Assembly: GCF_900590755.1 (NCBI RefSeq) | Contig: NZ_UUOC01000047.1 | Coordinates: 124,001-188,000, forward strand | From: Pseudomonas viridiflava | GTDB taxonomy: Bacteria > Pseudomonadota > Gammaproteobacteria > Pseudomonadales > Pseudomonadaceae | Reading direction: 5' to 3' | DNA length: 64,000 nucleotides | Shown: positions 1 to 7,866 of the stretch, in pieces | How positions within the stretch are numbered: position 1 is the stretch's first letter | Layout: every line of letters begins with the position of its first letter | Notes under the pieces: model-generated | What the model saw: only the letters and a program-made list of their open reading frames with translations | Database searches by the model: none | Told to the model about the DNA's origin: nothing | Made by a program: the position numbers and the translations under genes

Positions 1-1
1 C

Positions 2-64
2 AGTGGCCTGCCCTTGCCCCCATTGGCTCCGGACTGGGTCACCCAGCTTCTGCAAGGCAAGTAA
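2..64 (+). CDS. C-terminal end of an upstream gene (partial)
   Basis: Frame 2 is open from the window edge and ends at a TAA at 62-64. Its last residues read LAPDWVTQLLQGK, which looks like an ordinary protein C-terminus. The family cannot be named from 20 residues. It ends 77 bases before the CitMHS carrier on the same strand, so the two may be co-transcribed. The reading is weak because other frames are also open over this short stretch. Confidence 0.35.
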   Translation, partial: SGLPLPPLAPDWVTQLLQGK

Positions 65-141
65 CGTTCAAAGCCGTACCGGGGCGCCTGCCGCCCCAAC
101 CCGCTGCGCTCACTATAAAAATAAAATGTGGAGACGTTCAG

Positions 142-1503
142 ATGCTGACAGTTCTGGGCTATTTATTGATCACCTCGTTTCTGTTGCTGGTCATCAAGCA
201 AAAGCTTTCGCCCTTCACCGGTTTGATCGTGGTTTCGCTGGCCGTCGGGGTGCTGGTGTGCCTGGTCAATGGCGTGCCTATGGGCACCATCATGACCTGG
301 GTACGCGAGGGCCTGTTCTACTCGCAGAACGGAGCTGGCAAGGTCTCGCTGGGCACGGTCAATCCGACCGTGATGATCCTGTTCGCCGTGCTGTACTTCA
401 GCCTGATGATGAACGTCGGCCTGTTCGATCCGCTGTGTACTTACCTGATTCGCAAGGCCAACGGCGACCCGCTGAAAATCATTCTGGTCACCGCTTTTAC
501 CTCCGCCGTCGTCACTCTGGACGGGGACGGGACCACCACCATCCTGATCATCACCACCGCCTTCCTGCCGCTGTACAAACAGATGGGCATGAAGCTGTCG
601 AACCTGGCGATGCTGATTATCCTGCCTTGCGGCCTGGGCAACTGCCTGCCCTGGGGCGGGCCACTGGCGCGGGCAGCGGCGGTGTTGAATCTGGAGGTCA
701 ATACGCTGTTCGTGGCGATCTTGCCAATCCTCGGCGTGTCTTTCATCTACGTGTTCTTCATGGCCTATCTGATGGGCATCAAAGAGCGCAAACGCCTGGG
801 CTTCGTCAAAGGTGAAAAGGTGATCGTGACGCCTGAGCAGATCGCCCAGATGGTGACGGTAATCGAGGACCACGACAAAGAACTCAAGCGTCCGAAGCTG
901 TTCCTCTTCAACCTGGCCCTGACCCTGGGCATGCTGGTGATTCTGATTGCCGGCTGGGCCAGTGGTGCGGTGGTTTTCATGCTCGGTACGGCCATCGCAC
1001 TGACAGTCAACTACACCGCCGTTGAACAGCGCGAACGCATCACCGCCAATGGCGGCGACGCCGTGGCAGTGGCCTCGATCATTCTGGCCGCCGGGTGCTT
1101 TCTGGGTATTTTCAACGGCAGTGGCATGGCCGGTGCCGTCGCTGAACACATGGCCAGCCTGATCCCGGATTCCATGGGCAGTCACACTGCGCTGATCTTC
1201 GCCTTCCTGGGCGCCCTGGCCTGTTATGCCCTGCCCGTCGATGCCTACTACTTCGGCATCCTGCCTGTCGTGGCACCCATCGCCTACAAGTTCGGCATCA
1301 GCCCAACCGAGATTGGTGTGGCCTCGTTCATGGGCCAGGCCCTGCGCTATGCCAGCCCGACCGTGGCCTGGCTGTTCCTGCTGATGAACCGTACGGAGAT
1401 GACATTCGGCGAATACCAGAAAGAGTTCTTCAAATGGTCGATCCCGATGTTTTTCATCTTCTTGATTACCGCGATCGTGACCGGTGAATTGCCTGTGGGA
1501 TAA
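142..1503 (+). CDS. CitMHS-family citrate/carboxylate-metal symporter
   Basis: Inner-membrane secondary carrier of 453 residues, the usual length for the CitMHS family, whose members import citrate complexed with a divalent metal or with protons. The sequence is a run of hydrophobic segments with the family-like glycine/proline-rich re-entrant stretch LPCGLGNCLPWGGPLARAAA around residues 160-180, a TLDGDGTTT segment near 118-126, and a conserved C-terminal half ending in VTGELPVG. The ATG at 142 has a GGAG site 8 bases upstream. The exact substrate (citrate or another tricarboxylate) cannot be told from sequence alone. Confidence 0.88.
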   Translation: MLTVLGYLLITSFLLLVIKQKLSPFTGLIVVSLAVGVLVCLVNGVPMGTIMTWVREGLFYSQNGAGKVSLGTVNPTVMILFAVLYFSLMMNVGLFDPLCTYLIRKANGDPLKIILVTAFTSAVVTLDGDGTTTILIITTAFLPLYKQMGMKLSNLAMLIILPCGLGNCLPWGGPLARAAAVLNLEVNTLFVAILPILGVSFIYVFFMAYLMGIKERKRLGFVKGEKVIVTPEQIAQMVTVIEDHDKELKRPKLFLFNLALTLGMLVILIAGWASGAVVFMLGTAIALTVNYTAVEQRERITANGGDAVAVASIILAAGCFLGIFNGSGMAGAVAEHMASLIPDSMGSHTALIFAFLGALACYALPVDAYYFGILPVVAPIAYKFGISPTEIGVASFMGQALRYASPTVAWLFLLMNRTEMTFGEYQKEFFKWSIPMFFIFLITAIVTGELPVG

Positions 1504-1532
1504 GGGGCAAGACAGCGCTTGCAGTTAGAGCG

Positions 1533-1559
1533 CCGCGCCAGATCAGTGATTTGGCGCGG
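1533..1559. terminator. Hairpin between convergent genes
   Basis: CCGCGCCA at 1533-1540 pairs with TGGCGCGG at 1552-1559 around an 11-base loop. It lies between the stop of the carboxylate carrier and the stop of the convergent XRE gene. There is no T-run behind it on the + strand, so it may be a weak or rho-assisted terminator. Confidence 0.4.
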
Positions 1560-1578
1560 TGGTCTGCTTCTCACGGCA

Positions 1579-2430
1579 TCACTTTTTCGCAGCATTCCCT
1601 GAAGCCAAATGGCTGTGCACGATTGCCCGGACGCGGTCGGCGTCGGTGGTCGTAACCGGGTTGTAGACGATCATCGAAAGATCCGGGCGGCCGTCCACCG
1701 CGAAGCCTGAGTATTCCAGCTCGATAAGGCCATGGGTGGCATGGCGCAGGCGCTTGGTACCTTCACCCTGTAGGCGAACGTCGTTATCACGCCACAACGC
1801 CGCAAAATCCGGGCTCAAAGTGCACAGCTCATCGGCGAGGTTGATGACCTCAGAGGCAGCACCGGCACGGGTGGCATCAGCCCGAAATGCAGCAACGATG
1901 AAACGTGCGACCGCCTGCCAGTCGTCTTGCTTATCCCGCGTGCCGGGATTGCAAAACATCAGGCGCAGAATATTGCGCTGCCCAACCGGTAAAAGACTGT
2001 AGTCGGTAAATACGGCTGCAGCGGCGTTGTTCCAGGCCAGCACATCCCAGGTGGCGGTTTTGATAAAAGCGGGGCTGAATTCGAGGGTATCCAGAATTCG
2101 TTGCAAGCGCGGCGTCACCCCCTCGGGGGCGGAATAAACAACTTCGGGAGGATGACCAAAGGCGAGCATGAACAAATGCTCACGCTCCGGATCGGTCATC
2201 AACAGGCTTTGAGCAATGCGGTTCAATACCTGGGCAGAAGGTGCGCCACCGCGCCCCTGCTCCAGCCACGTGTACCAGGTAGCGCTGATGTTCGCCCGGT
2301 GGGCCACTTCTTCTCGGCGCAAGCCCGGAGTGCGTCGACGCGCGCTGGAATATCCAAAACTCGCAGGATCCAGACGCGCCCGGCAATCCTTCAAATACGT
2401 TCCCAGCAATTGAGCAGACTGGCTTGCCAT
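1579..2430 (-). CDS. XRE-type regulator with MmyB-like ligand domain
   Basis: Transcriptional regulator of 283 residues. Residues about 8-75 form a helix-turn-helix of the kind that follows the TPGLRREEVAHRA signature (here with ISATWYTWLEQGRGGAPS), typical of MmyB-like regulators. Residues about 100-270 match the MmyB ligand-binding domain, proposed to bind fatty-acid-like ligands. It is divergent from the NAD-dependent epimerase at 2529, a pairing common in pseudomonads in which the regulator controls the neighbouring oxidoreductase. The gap of about 98 bases would hold both promoters. Confidence 0.9.
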   Translation of the reverse strand: MASQSAQLLGTYLKDCRARLDPASFGYSSARRRTPGLRREEVAHRANISATWYTWLEQGRGGAPSAQVLNRIAQSLLMTDPEREHLFMLAFGHPPEVVYSAPEGVTPRLQRILDTLEFSPAFIKTATWDVLAWNNAAAAVFTDYSLLPVGQRNILRLMFCNPGTRDKQDDWQAVARFIVAAFRADATRAGAASEVINLADELCTLSPDFAALWRDNDVRLQGEGTKRLRHATHGLIELEYSGFAVDGRPDLSMIVYNPVTTTDADRVRAIVHSHLASGNAAKK

Positions 2431-2528
2431 GGTGATCCTGTTAGTTTTTATACCCTGATAATGTCACGGCTTTAACCGGATAAACGTTACGCGCACTCTG
2501 CTGACTTCCGCAAAGAGAGATTTCAAAC

Positions 2529-3416
2529 ATGCGCGTATTTCTTACTGGTTCCACAGGTTTCATTGGTTCTCAGGTAGCCTGGGAATTGCTCAACGCAGGC
2601 CACCAGGTGCTGGGGCTGACACGCTCTGATGCTGGCGCTCATGCGTTGCTGGCGATGGGGGCCGAGGTTCACCGTGGTGATATAGAAGATCTGACCAGCC
2701 TTCAACGCGGTGCCCAGGTGTGCGACGCCGTGATCCACACCGCGTTCGATCACGACTTCGCCCACTTCGTCGCCAACTGTCAGAAGGACTCACGGGCTAT
2801 TGCAGCCTTGGGTTCAGCGCTGGAAGGATCCGAGCGGCCCTTGATCATCACCTCCGGCACGCCGATGGGCTCGCCAGCATCCGGCCAGCCCGCTGACGAA
2901 GACCACTTCAACCCGGAGCATCCCAATCCCCGGATCGCATCGGAGCTGGCCGGGGAAGCGCTGTTGCAACGCGGCGTCAACGTGGTGGTCATGCGGCTTT
3001 CGCAAATCCACAACCCGCACAAACAAGGCCTGGTGACTGAGGTCATCAAGCAGGCTCAGGAAAAAGGCGTTTCAGCCTATATCGATGAAGGCATCAATCC
3101 GTGGTCCGCCGCTCACGTTGCCGATGCCGCGCACCTGTATCGCCTGGCCCTTGAAAAACACCAACCGGGCGCTCGTTACCATGCGACTGCCGAATCCCGG
3201 ATTGCTTTTCGGCTCATCGCTGAAACCCTTGGCGAAGGCCTGGGCTTGCCGACAGTGGCAGTCCCTGCCAGTGAAGCGGCGGCGAGTTTCGGCTGGCTAT
3301 CGAGCTTTGTCGGCAAGGACATGTCGAGCCTGAGCAACAAGACCCAAGCGCGGCTGGGCTGGCAACCAGACGGGCCCGGTTTGATCAGTGACCTAAAAAG
3401 CTTGTTCAACCGATAG
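2529..3416 (+). CDS. NAD(P)-dependent epimerase/dehydratase (extended SDR)
   Basis: Extended short-chain dehydrogenase of 295 residues. The Rossmann nucleotide-binding motif is at the very N-terminus (MRVFLTGSTGFIGS), and the strand LLAMGAEVHRGDIEDLTSL carries the acidic residue typical of the family. The C-terminal half resembles the NmrA/atypical-epimerase type that acts on small aldehydes or quinones rather than nucleotide sugars. A classical YxxxK is not obvious, so catalysis may follow the atypical subfamily. The divergent XRE gene is the likely regulator. Confidence 0.85.
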   Translation: MRVFLTGSTGFIGSQVAWELLNAGHQVLGLTRSDAGAHALLAMGAEVHRGDIEDLTSLQRGAQVCDAVIHTAFDHDFAHFVANCQKDSRAIAALGSALEGSERPLIITSGTPMGSPASGQPADEDHFNPEHPNPRIASELAGEALLQRGVNVVVMRLSQIHNPHKQGLVTEVIKQAQEKGVSAYIDEGINPWSAAHVADAAHLYRLALEKHQPGARYHATAESRIAFRLIAETLGEGLGLPTVAVPASEAAASFGWLSSFVGKDMSSLSNKTQARLGWQPDGPGLISDLKSLFNR

Positions 3417-3498
3417 TCGAAATTCAACAGCAAGAACCGGGTCGCGGCCCCAGTACGAAGGTGCGTAATTTAAGCGCTCAAACGTATTGGAGATGACC

Positions 3499-3966
3499 AT
3501 GGCCTTTCGCATAACAGGACTTAGCGACGAACCCTTCCGGGCCTTTTTCGGACTTTCTGACCAGGAACTTGGTTTGCTTGGGATAAGGCGCTACATCGTC
3601 GACAAGAAACCGGGTTATCCCGACCGCATCGAGATGAAGGATGCAGAACCAGGCGAATGCGTGCTTCTGCTCAACCATGTTTGTCAGCCCGCGAAAACTC
3701 CGTACCGGGCCTCCCACGCTATTTACGTACGAGAGGGTGCAACGCAGACCTATGACGCAATCGATCAGATTCCTGAGTCCATGCGAATTCGCCTGCTATC
3801 GCTTCGTGCTTACGCTGAAGACGGGATGATGATTGACGCGGATGTAGCCGAGGGCGTGGCCATAGAGCCAATAATTACTCGAATGTTTGAGAACCCCGCA
3901 GTGAGCTATATCCATGCACACAACGCCAAGCGCGGGTGTTATGCAGGGCGTATTGATCGGGCCTAG
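3499..3966 (+). CDS. DUF1203 protein
   Basis: Soluble protein of about 155 residues that matches the DUF1203 family by eye (MAFRITGLSDEPFRAFF at the start, HAVYV-like ASHAIYV centre, HAHNAKRGCYAGRI end). The function of the family is unknown. Three in-frame starts exist (TTG 3487, ATG 3493, ATG 3499). The last is chosen because the TTGGAG at 3487-3492 then serves as Shine-Dalgarno with 6-base spacing and the protein begins at the family's usual MAFRI. It stands alone between unrelated genes. Confidence 0.85.
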   Translation: MAFRITGLSDEPFRAFFGLSDQELGLLGIRRYIVDKKPGYPDRIEMKDAEPGECVLLLNHVCQPAKTPYRASHAIYVREGATQTYDAIDQIPESMRIRLLSLRAYAEDGMMIDADVAEGVAIEPIITRMFENPAVSYIHAHNAKRGCYAGRIDRA

Positions 3967-4156
3967 CGGGGAGCTGGCTAGGTCCGCACGTCAGGGTGAA
4001 GCACATGGATGCACGCGACGCGTGCGAACCGCTGCCCCCTCCTCTATCGATCATAGACGGACGGTCAAATCGAGGACTACGCTGCCAAAGGTGATGTCAC
4101 AGGACATCACCTGATTCGCTGATCTGGCGAAGTAGCGGCAGGGGTAACGGATTTGA

Positions 4157-4666
4157 TCACTGAGAAGCGAGCTGTGCAGCCGACACCATACCTACCAGCC
4201 AGTCCTGGTGCCCATTGATCATCGGATTAGGTTTAGCTTGGGCTAAATCCTGCGCAGGCTTACCCTTTTGCGTCTCTTGAGTGAGGATCCGCACACGTCC
4301 GTGCGACAGATCCTCAATCAGCCAGGCATGGTGAACATCCAGACGCGTATCCCCTTCCCCCGCCCAACCGTGCCAAGCAATCCGTCCAGGTTCAGTCAAC
4401 GTTGGCGGCACGTATTCATTGCATCGCGCTTCAACGGGAAAACCGAAGGTCTCGAAGTAGAAGCACACGCCACTCGCCAGATCGGGCCCAATGTGATCGT
4501 GAATGCGGACGTTCGCTGAATTCGCGTAGTACGTGGGCCATAAATGGGCCTTACTCAGCAGGGGCCAAACCTGAGCAGCACTTAGGCCCGCGACGATCAC
4601 TTCGTTAGAAGCAAAGTTTTCGGTAAAACCGGGCAGAAAGCCCTCAGGCCAGATGATTTCGTTCAT
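4157..4666 (-). CDS. SRPBCC-fold protein (polyketide cyclase/START-like)
   Basis: Small protein of 169 residues with the SRPBCC ligand-binding fold: an N-terminal strand EVIVAGLSAAQVWPLLSKAHLWPTYYANSANV, a middle segment with WHGWAGEGDTRLDVHHAWLIE, and a C-terminal helix LMIN-GHQDWLVGMVSAAQLAS. Such domains bind lipids or aromatic compounds in a deep pocket. A longer in-frame extension to 4858 runs into the divergent LysR gene, so the start MNEIIWPEG at 4666 is preferred. The divergent LysR regulator 88 bases away is probably its controller. Confidence 0.82.
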   Translation of the reverse strand: MNEIIWPEGFLPGFTENFASNEVIVAGLSAAQVWPLLSKAHLWPTYYANSANVRIHDHIGPDLASGVCFYFETFGFPVEARCNEYVPPTLTEPGRIAWHGWAGEGDTRLDVHHAWLIEDLSHGRVRILTQETQKGKPAQDLAQAKPNPMINGHQDWLVGMVSAAQLASQ

Positions 4667-4754
4667 GAAAGGCTCGATAGTTGATGTATGGAATACCGCC
4701 ATGATCGGTGTAAGCTTCAAATAACGCCAATCGCGATATTTTATCCAGAGCATC

Positions 4755-5663
4755 ATGAATCCTGATATCAGAAACCTCGACCTCAACTTGCTCAAGGCGC
4801 TAGATGCCCTGCTTGATGAACGTAGCGTGACCCGCGCGGCAGATCGATTGTCACTCACTCAGCCAGCCGTGAGCGGCATGCTCAACCGGCTTCGGGACAG
4901 CTTCGGCGATCCGCTTTTTGTGCGCGCTCAGCGAGGGATCATACCGACGTTGCGAGCCGAACAATTGGCGGCGCCCATCAAGCAGCTGCTCGCCGACATT
5001 GAAGCCTTGTTACAGCCCTTGGGTTTCGATCCTTTGAATGCCAGCCTGACCTTGAAAATAGCGTCGACTGATTATGCGTTGCGCGCCGTTGTCGTGCCGT
5101 TCTTGCGCGCCCTTAAGGAGCATGCCCCAAACATCCGGGTATCGGTTCAACCCGTCGACGATCAGATGCTTGCATCCCAATTGGATCAAGGCGATATCGA
5201 TCTGGCATTGGTTACGCCCGATACAATCCCTACAGGGCTGCATGCTTCGCCGCTTTTCGATGAGAGATACGTCTGTGTAATGAGAACCGACCACCCTGAC
5301 GCGATAAAAGGCACTATCTCCCTGGATCGTTTCTGCGCCGTGGATCAAGTACTAGTGTCACCTTCCGGTGGAGGATTTCGCGGCGTTACAGACATTGCAC
5401 TTGAACGAATTAGCCGGACTCGACGGGTCATTACATCCGTGACCAGCTTCCTGATTCTTCCAGATATCCTCATGCAGAGCGACTTGATTGCTGTCGTTCC
5501 TCTTCGCCTGGCACGTCACCAGACGGGCCTACGCATTATGGAACCCCCGGTTGAGATTCCGGGCTTCAGCAAGACGCTGGTCTGGCATGAGAGGACGCAC
5601 CGCCACGCAGGCCATCAGTGGATACGTTCACTCCTGCTCGAAACAATCAAATCTCTAAATTGA
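4755..5663 (+). CDS. LysR-family transcriptional regulator
   Basis: Full-length LysR regulator (302 residues). The winged helix-turn-helix is at residues about 6-65 (LDLNLLKALDALLDERSVTR, then LTQPAVSGMLNRL), followed by a linker helix and a NodD/SyrM-like effector domain (YALRAVVVPFLRAL onwards). The effector domain resembles regulators of aromatic or xenobiotic-reductase genes. It is divergent from the SRPBCC gene, and the 88-base gap is the likely shared control region. Confidence 0.92.
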   Translation: MNPDIRNLDLNLLKALDALLDERSVTRAADRLSLTQPAVSGMLNRLRDSFGDPLFVRAQRGIIPTLRAEQLAAPIKQLLADIEALLQPLGFDPLNASLTLKIASTDYALRAVVVPFLRALKEHAPNIRVSVQPVDDQMLASQLDQGDIDLALVTPDTIPTGLHASPLFDERYVCVMRTDHPDAIKGTISLDRFCAVDQVLVSPSGGGFRGVTDIALERISRTRRVITSVTSFLILPDILMQSDLIAVVPLRLARHQTGLRIMEPPVEIPGFSKTLVWHERTHRHAGHQWIRSLLLETIKSLN

Positions 5664-5767
5664 CGCGGTGTGAGAACGAAACCGAAGCCTGCCGTAGGCC
5701 TCTCCTACTAGATGTCGACCACACACCGAATCGACGAAACGCACATATGCCCCCTGCTTTTCCACCA

Positions 5768-6241
5768 CTAAATCATGGCATCGGGCAAAGGTAGCGGACG
5801 ACTCTCAATAACAGCTTTCATTACCAGCGTTGAAGTTAGCCGGAGCACATTCGGCAGTCGCGAAAGGTGCTCGTCATACAGCCTCTGGAACGCAGGTAGA
5901 TCGGTAGTTACGATCTGCAATAGGTAATCGGGGTCACCGAACAGTCGTTGAGCCTGGACGATCTGCGCAATCCCTTGCAGCGCTGTCTCGAATTCCAAAA
6001 CCGCATGGTGATGACCCTCCCGCAAGGTGACAAAAACGATGGACGAGAAATTAAGCCCGAGCTCCTTCGCGCAAAGCTCCGCTCGGTATCCAGCGATGAC
6101 GCCTGCATCTTCTAAAGCGCGCACTCGTCGGTGACAGGGCGACAAGCTCAAACCGATGTGTTCAGCCAGCTCGGTAAGAGATTGGCGCCCGTCTCGGAGC
6201 AACTCCGCAAGAATCTTCCTATCGGTTCGATCTAATTTCAT
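5768..6241 (-). CDS. Lrp/AsnC-family transcriptional regulator
   Basis: Regulator of 157 residues. The N-terminal helix-turn-helix (LDRTDRKILAELLRDGRQSL, then LAEHIGLSLSPCHRRVRAL) is followed by a RAM/ligand domain with the amino-acid-binding DPDYLLQIVTTDLPAFQRL segment. This family senses amino acids as octamers. It is divergent from the LysE-type exporter at 6360, a recurrent arrangement in which the Lrp protein induces the exporter when an amino acid is in excess. Confidence 0.93.
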   Translation of the reverse strand: MKLDRTDRKILAELLRDGRQSLTELAEHIGLSLSPCHRRVRALEDAGVIAGYRAELCAKELGLNFSSIVFVTLREGHHHAVLEFETALQGIAQIVQAQRLFGDPDYLLQIVTTDLPAFQRLYDEHLSRLPNVLRLTSTLVMKAVIESRPLPLPDAMI

Positions 6242-6359
6242 TTTTCTTCCAGGTAAACCCGTTCATACCGGTAGGTTTGAAAGCACATTCTACAGAGTTT
6301 TCAATAATCTCCCTCGGACCATGAGAGGCATGGCGTCGCTCAAAGGTTGAGGAAGAAAA

Positions 6360-6974
6360 GTGAACATCGATACTCTTGCGGCGTTCTGGGCTGTTTCATT
6401 TCTGTTCGTGATCACGCCTGGGGTTGATTGGGCGTATGCCATTTCTGCGGGACTACACGGGCGCCGTGTAATCCCTGCTGTAGCAGGCATGCTTTCGGGC
6501 CACCTCGCTGCGACCTTAATCGTCGCAGCGGGAGTTGGGGGCATAGTGGCAAGAATGCCGGTAGTCATGACACTGCTCACCTTAGTGGGTGCGGTGTATT
6601 TGCTTTGGCTTGGAGTAAATCTTCTCGCGGCTCCAGTAGCCCCCATCCGAGGTACAGAGGGCGATGCGGGAAGCTCTTTCAAGTGGTACGTCAAAGGCTT
6701 CAGTGTGAGCGGATTGAATCCCAAAGTGTTTCTACTTTTCCTTGCACTGCTCCCACAGTTTTCCGATCCGCATTCCGCTTGGTCAGTCCCTATGCAGCTC
6801 ATCTTCTTGGGGATAATCCACATGCTGAGCTGTGGAGCGGTCTACCTGGTGGTTGGTTTCTGTGCGAAGGCGTTATTGGGCGCGCGACCTAACACCGCAA
6901 GCGTGATTAATCGGTTGTCTGGAGTAGTGATGATGGTCGTCGCAATCACGCTGATAGCGAAACGCTTCGCTTGA
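6360..6974 (+). CDS. LysE/RhtB-family amino-acid exporter
   Basis: Inner-membrane exporter of 204 residues with about six hydrophobic segments. The N-terminus FLFVITPGVDWAYAISAGLHGRRVIPAVAGMLSGH carries the family's TPG motif, and SVSGLNPKVFLLFLALLPQF is the conserved LNPK..LF signature. GTG at 6360 is used as start, with GAGGAAG just upstream. The divergent Lrp gene suggests that an amino acid is exported. The RhtC/LysE family includes threonine exporters, which is of interest given the threonine-rich leader 130 bases downstream. Confidence 0.92.
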   Translation: MNIDTLAAFWAVSFLFVITPGVDWAYAISAGLHGRRVIPAVAGMLSGHLAATLIVAAGVGGIVARMPVVMTLLTLVGAVYLLWLGVNLLAAPVAPIRGTEGDAGSSFKWYVKGFSVSGLNPKVFLLFLALLPQFSDPHSAWSVPMQLIFLGIIHMLSCGAVYLVVGFCAKALLGARPNTASVINRLSGVVMMVVAITLIAKRFA

Positions 6975-6997
6975 ATGACTCCACGCACTCAATCGAT

Positions 6998-7023
6998 TGA
7001 CCGCTTTCGGCCCGAAGCAGTCA
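6998..7023. repeat. Copy 1 of a TGACCGCTTT...GCAGTCA palindromic repeat
   Basis: TGACCGCTTTCGG then CCCGAAGCAGTCA form an imperfect hairpin just behind the LysE stop. Related copies lie at 7883, 17840 and 31300. All are intergenic or at gene ends, which is typical of a short dispersed Pseudomonas palindrome. Confidence 0.6.
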
Positions 7024-7069
7024 TTGAGTCCGATCCCTACGAAATGACTTTCATCCTGGGCATGTTCAC

Positions 7070-7098
7070 TTGCAAGACCGTCCCGCCAAAGTTAAGGT
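7070..7098 (+). promoter_or_regulatory. Possible sigma-70 promoter of the leader
   Basis: TTGCAA (7070-7075) and TAAGGT (7093-7098) are spaced 17 bases apart upstream of the threonine-rich leader. The match is weak (4/6 and 3/6), and the -10 would overlap the leader's Shine-Dalgarno site, which argues against it. A promoter further upstream, between 7024 and 7070, is equally possible. Confidence 0.2.
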
Positions 7099-7105
7099 CG
7101 GTCTC

Positions 7106-7177
7106 ATGATTACACCACGCTTTGAATCGACCACAACCTTCACGACCGCCACGGGCGGGTCGTGGGAGGTTGTGTGA
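7106..7177 (+). CDS. Threonine-rich leader peptide (23 codons)
   Basis: ATG at 7106 to TGA at 7175. It has an AAGG Shine-Dalgarno at 7094-7097 with 8-base spacing. The peptide begins MITPRFESTTTFTTATGG and ends SWEVV; seven of the 23 residues are Thr, six of them between codons 9 and 16. These Thr codons lie in the 5' arm of the hairpin at 7132-7174. This resembles the thr-operon leader peptides of enterobacteria in position and composition. It was too short for a normal gene call. That it is translated, and that it senses charged tRNA-Thr, is inference. Confidence 0.5.
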   Translation: MITPRFESTTTFTTATGGSWEVV

Positions 7178-7233
7178 GTTAAACAGCACACGATCCCTAA
7201 AGACCCGCCAGCAATGGACCGGGTCTTTTTTTT
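7132..7233 (+). promoter_or_regulatory. Transcription attenuator (mutually exclusive hairpins)
   Basis: Three competing structures can be drawn. Hairpin 1:2 pairs CACAACCT (7132-7139) with AGGTTGTG (7167-7174), CACGACC (7141-7147) with GGTCGTG (7158-7164), and GCC with GGC around an ACG loop. Antiterminator 2:3 pairs GGCGGGTC (7154-7161) with GACCCGCC (7202-7209), eight perfect pairs. Terminator 3:4 pairs AAAGACCCG (7199-7207) with CGGGTCTTT (7220-7228) and is followed by T's. A ribosome stalled at the early Thr codons would block arm 1 and free arm 2 to form the antiterminator. One that reaches the stop at 7175 would cover arm 2 and allow termination. Confidence 0.6.
7199..7233 (+). terminator. 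Rho-independent terminator in the 5' leader
   Basis: A nine-pair stem, AAAGACCCG/CGGGTCTTT, has an inner CCA-GCAA-TGG mini-hairpin and is followed by an uninterrupted run of eight T's (7226-7233). It lies 38 bases before the isochorismatase-family start codon, so it would stop transcription before the gene rather than after one. Confidence 0.85.
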
Positions 7234-7270
7234 GCCCCGGTTTTGCTGGCACCCACGTAAGGAAACGCAC

Positions 7271-7789
7271 ATGTATGCACTTCTGGTTCTCGACATGCAG
7301 GTAGGGCTTGTTCACGGCCCGGACAGACCTTGGGCGGGTCAAGCACTTATCAATACATTGAATGGACTCATGAGAAGTGCGCGTGAAACAGGCGCACCTA
7401 TCTTTCTTGCCCGCCATATAGGTCCGGCCGGGTCTCCGATTGAGCCGGGTAGCCCGCTCACCGAGCTTGTTCAGGAGTTACAGCTAATGGGTGACGAAGT
7501 GATTTTCGAGAAAAAACGCCCGAATGCCTTCGCTCAGACTGACCTGGCAACTCAGCTACGCGAGCGCGGCTGTGAGGGCATCGTTGTTACAGGCATGAAA
7601 ACTCAATACTGCGTAGACAGCACTTGCCGGGCCGCCCGCGATTGCGGCTTTGATGCTGTGCTCATCGCAGACGGACATACTTGCTCCGATACTCCGGGGC
7701 TCAAAGCAGAGGCCATCATTGCCCACCATAATGCAACATTAGCCGGGCCATTCTGCCGAGTCGTCCAGGCTGAGGAATGGAGTTTCTAG
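7271..7789 (+). CDS. Isochorismatase-family cysteine hydrolase
   Basis: Cytoplasmic hydrolase of 172 residues. The triad expected for this fold is visible: Asp8 (LVLDMQ), Lys81/82 (FEKKRPNAF) and Cys114 (GMKTQYCVDST). The family includes nicotinamidases, isochorismatases, ureido- and N-carbamoyl amidases, so the substrate is open. The ATG at 7271 follows AAGGA by 8 bases. A longer frame from 7214 would begin inside the terminator stem and is rejected. Expression is probably controlled by the attenuator directly upstream. Confidence 0.9.
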   Translation: MYALLVLDMQVGLVHGPDRPWAGQALINTLNGLMRSARETGAPIFLARHIGPAGSPIEPGSPLTELVQELQLMGDEVIFEKKRPNAFAQTDLATQLRERGCEGIVVTGMKTQYCVDSTCRAARDCGFDAVLIADGHTCSDTPGLKAEAIIAHHNATLAGPFCRVVQAEEWSF

Positions 7790-7866
7790 TCAAGTCCCAT
7801 GATCGACTCGGTACAGGGTCGATCAGTCCTCGGTGCTTTCCATGCTACAGCCCTCTGGTGCCCGTT

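Noticed and set aside
163-1185. 340-codon antisense frame over the CitMHS gene
   Set aside because: His/Gln/Asp-rich shadow of a GC-rich gene with a clear membrane-protein product on the other strand.
7130-7177. Guanidine-II (mini-ykkC) riboswitch, suggested by an ACGG in a hairpin loop
   Set aside because: That class needs two short hairpins, each with an ACGR loop. Only one such loop exists here, and placing it there breaks two base pairs.
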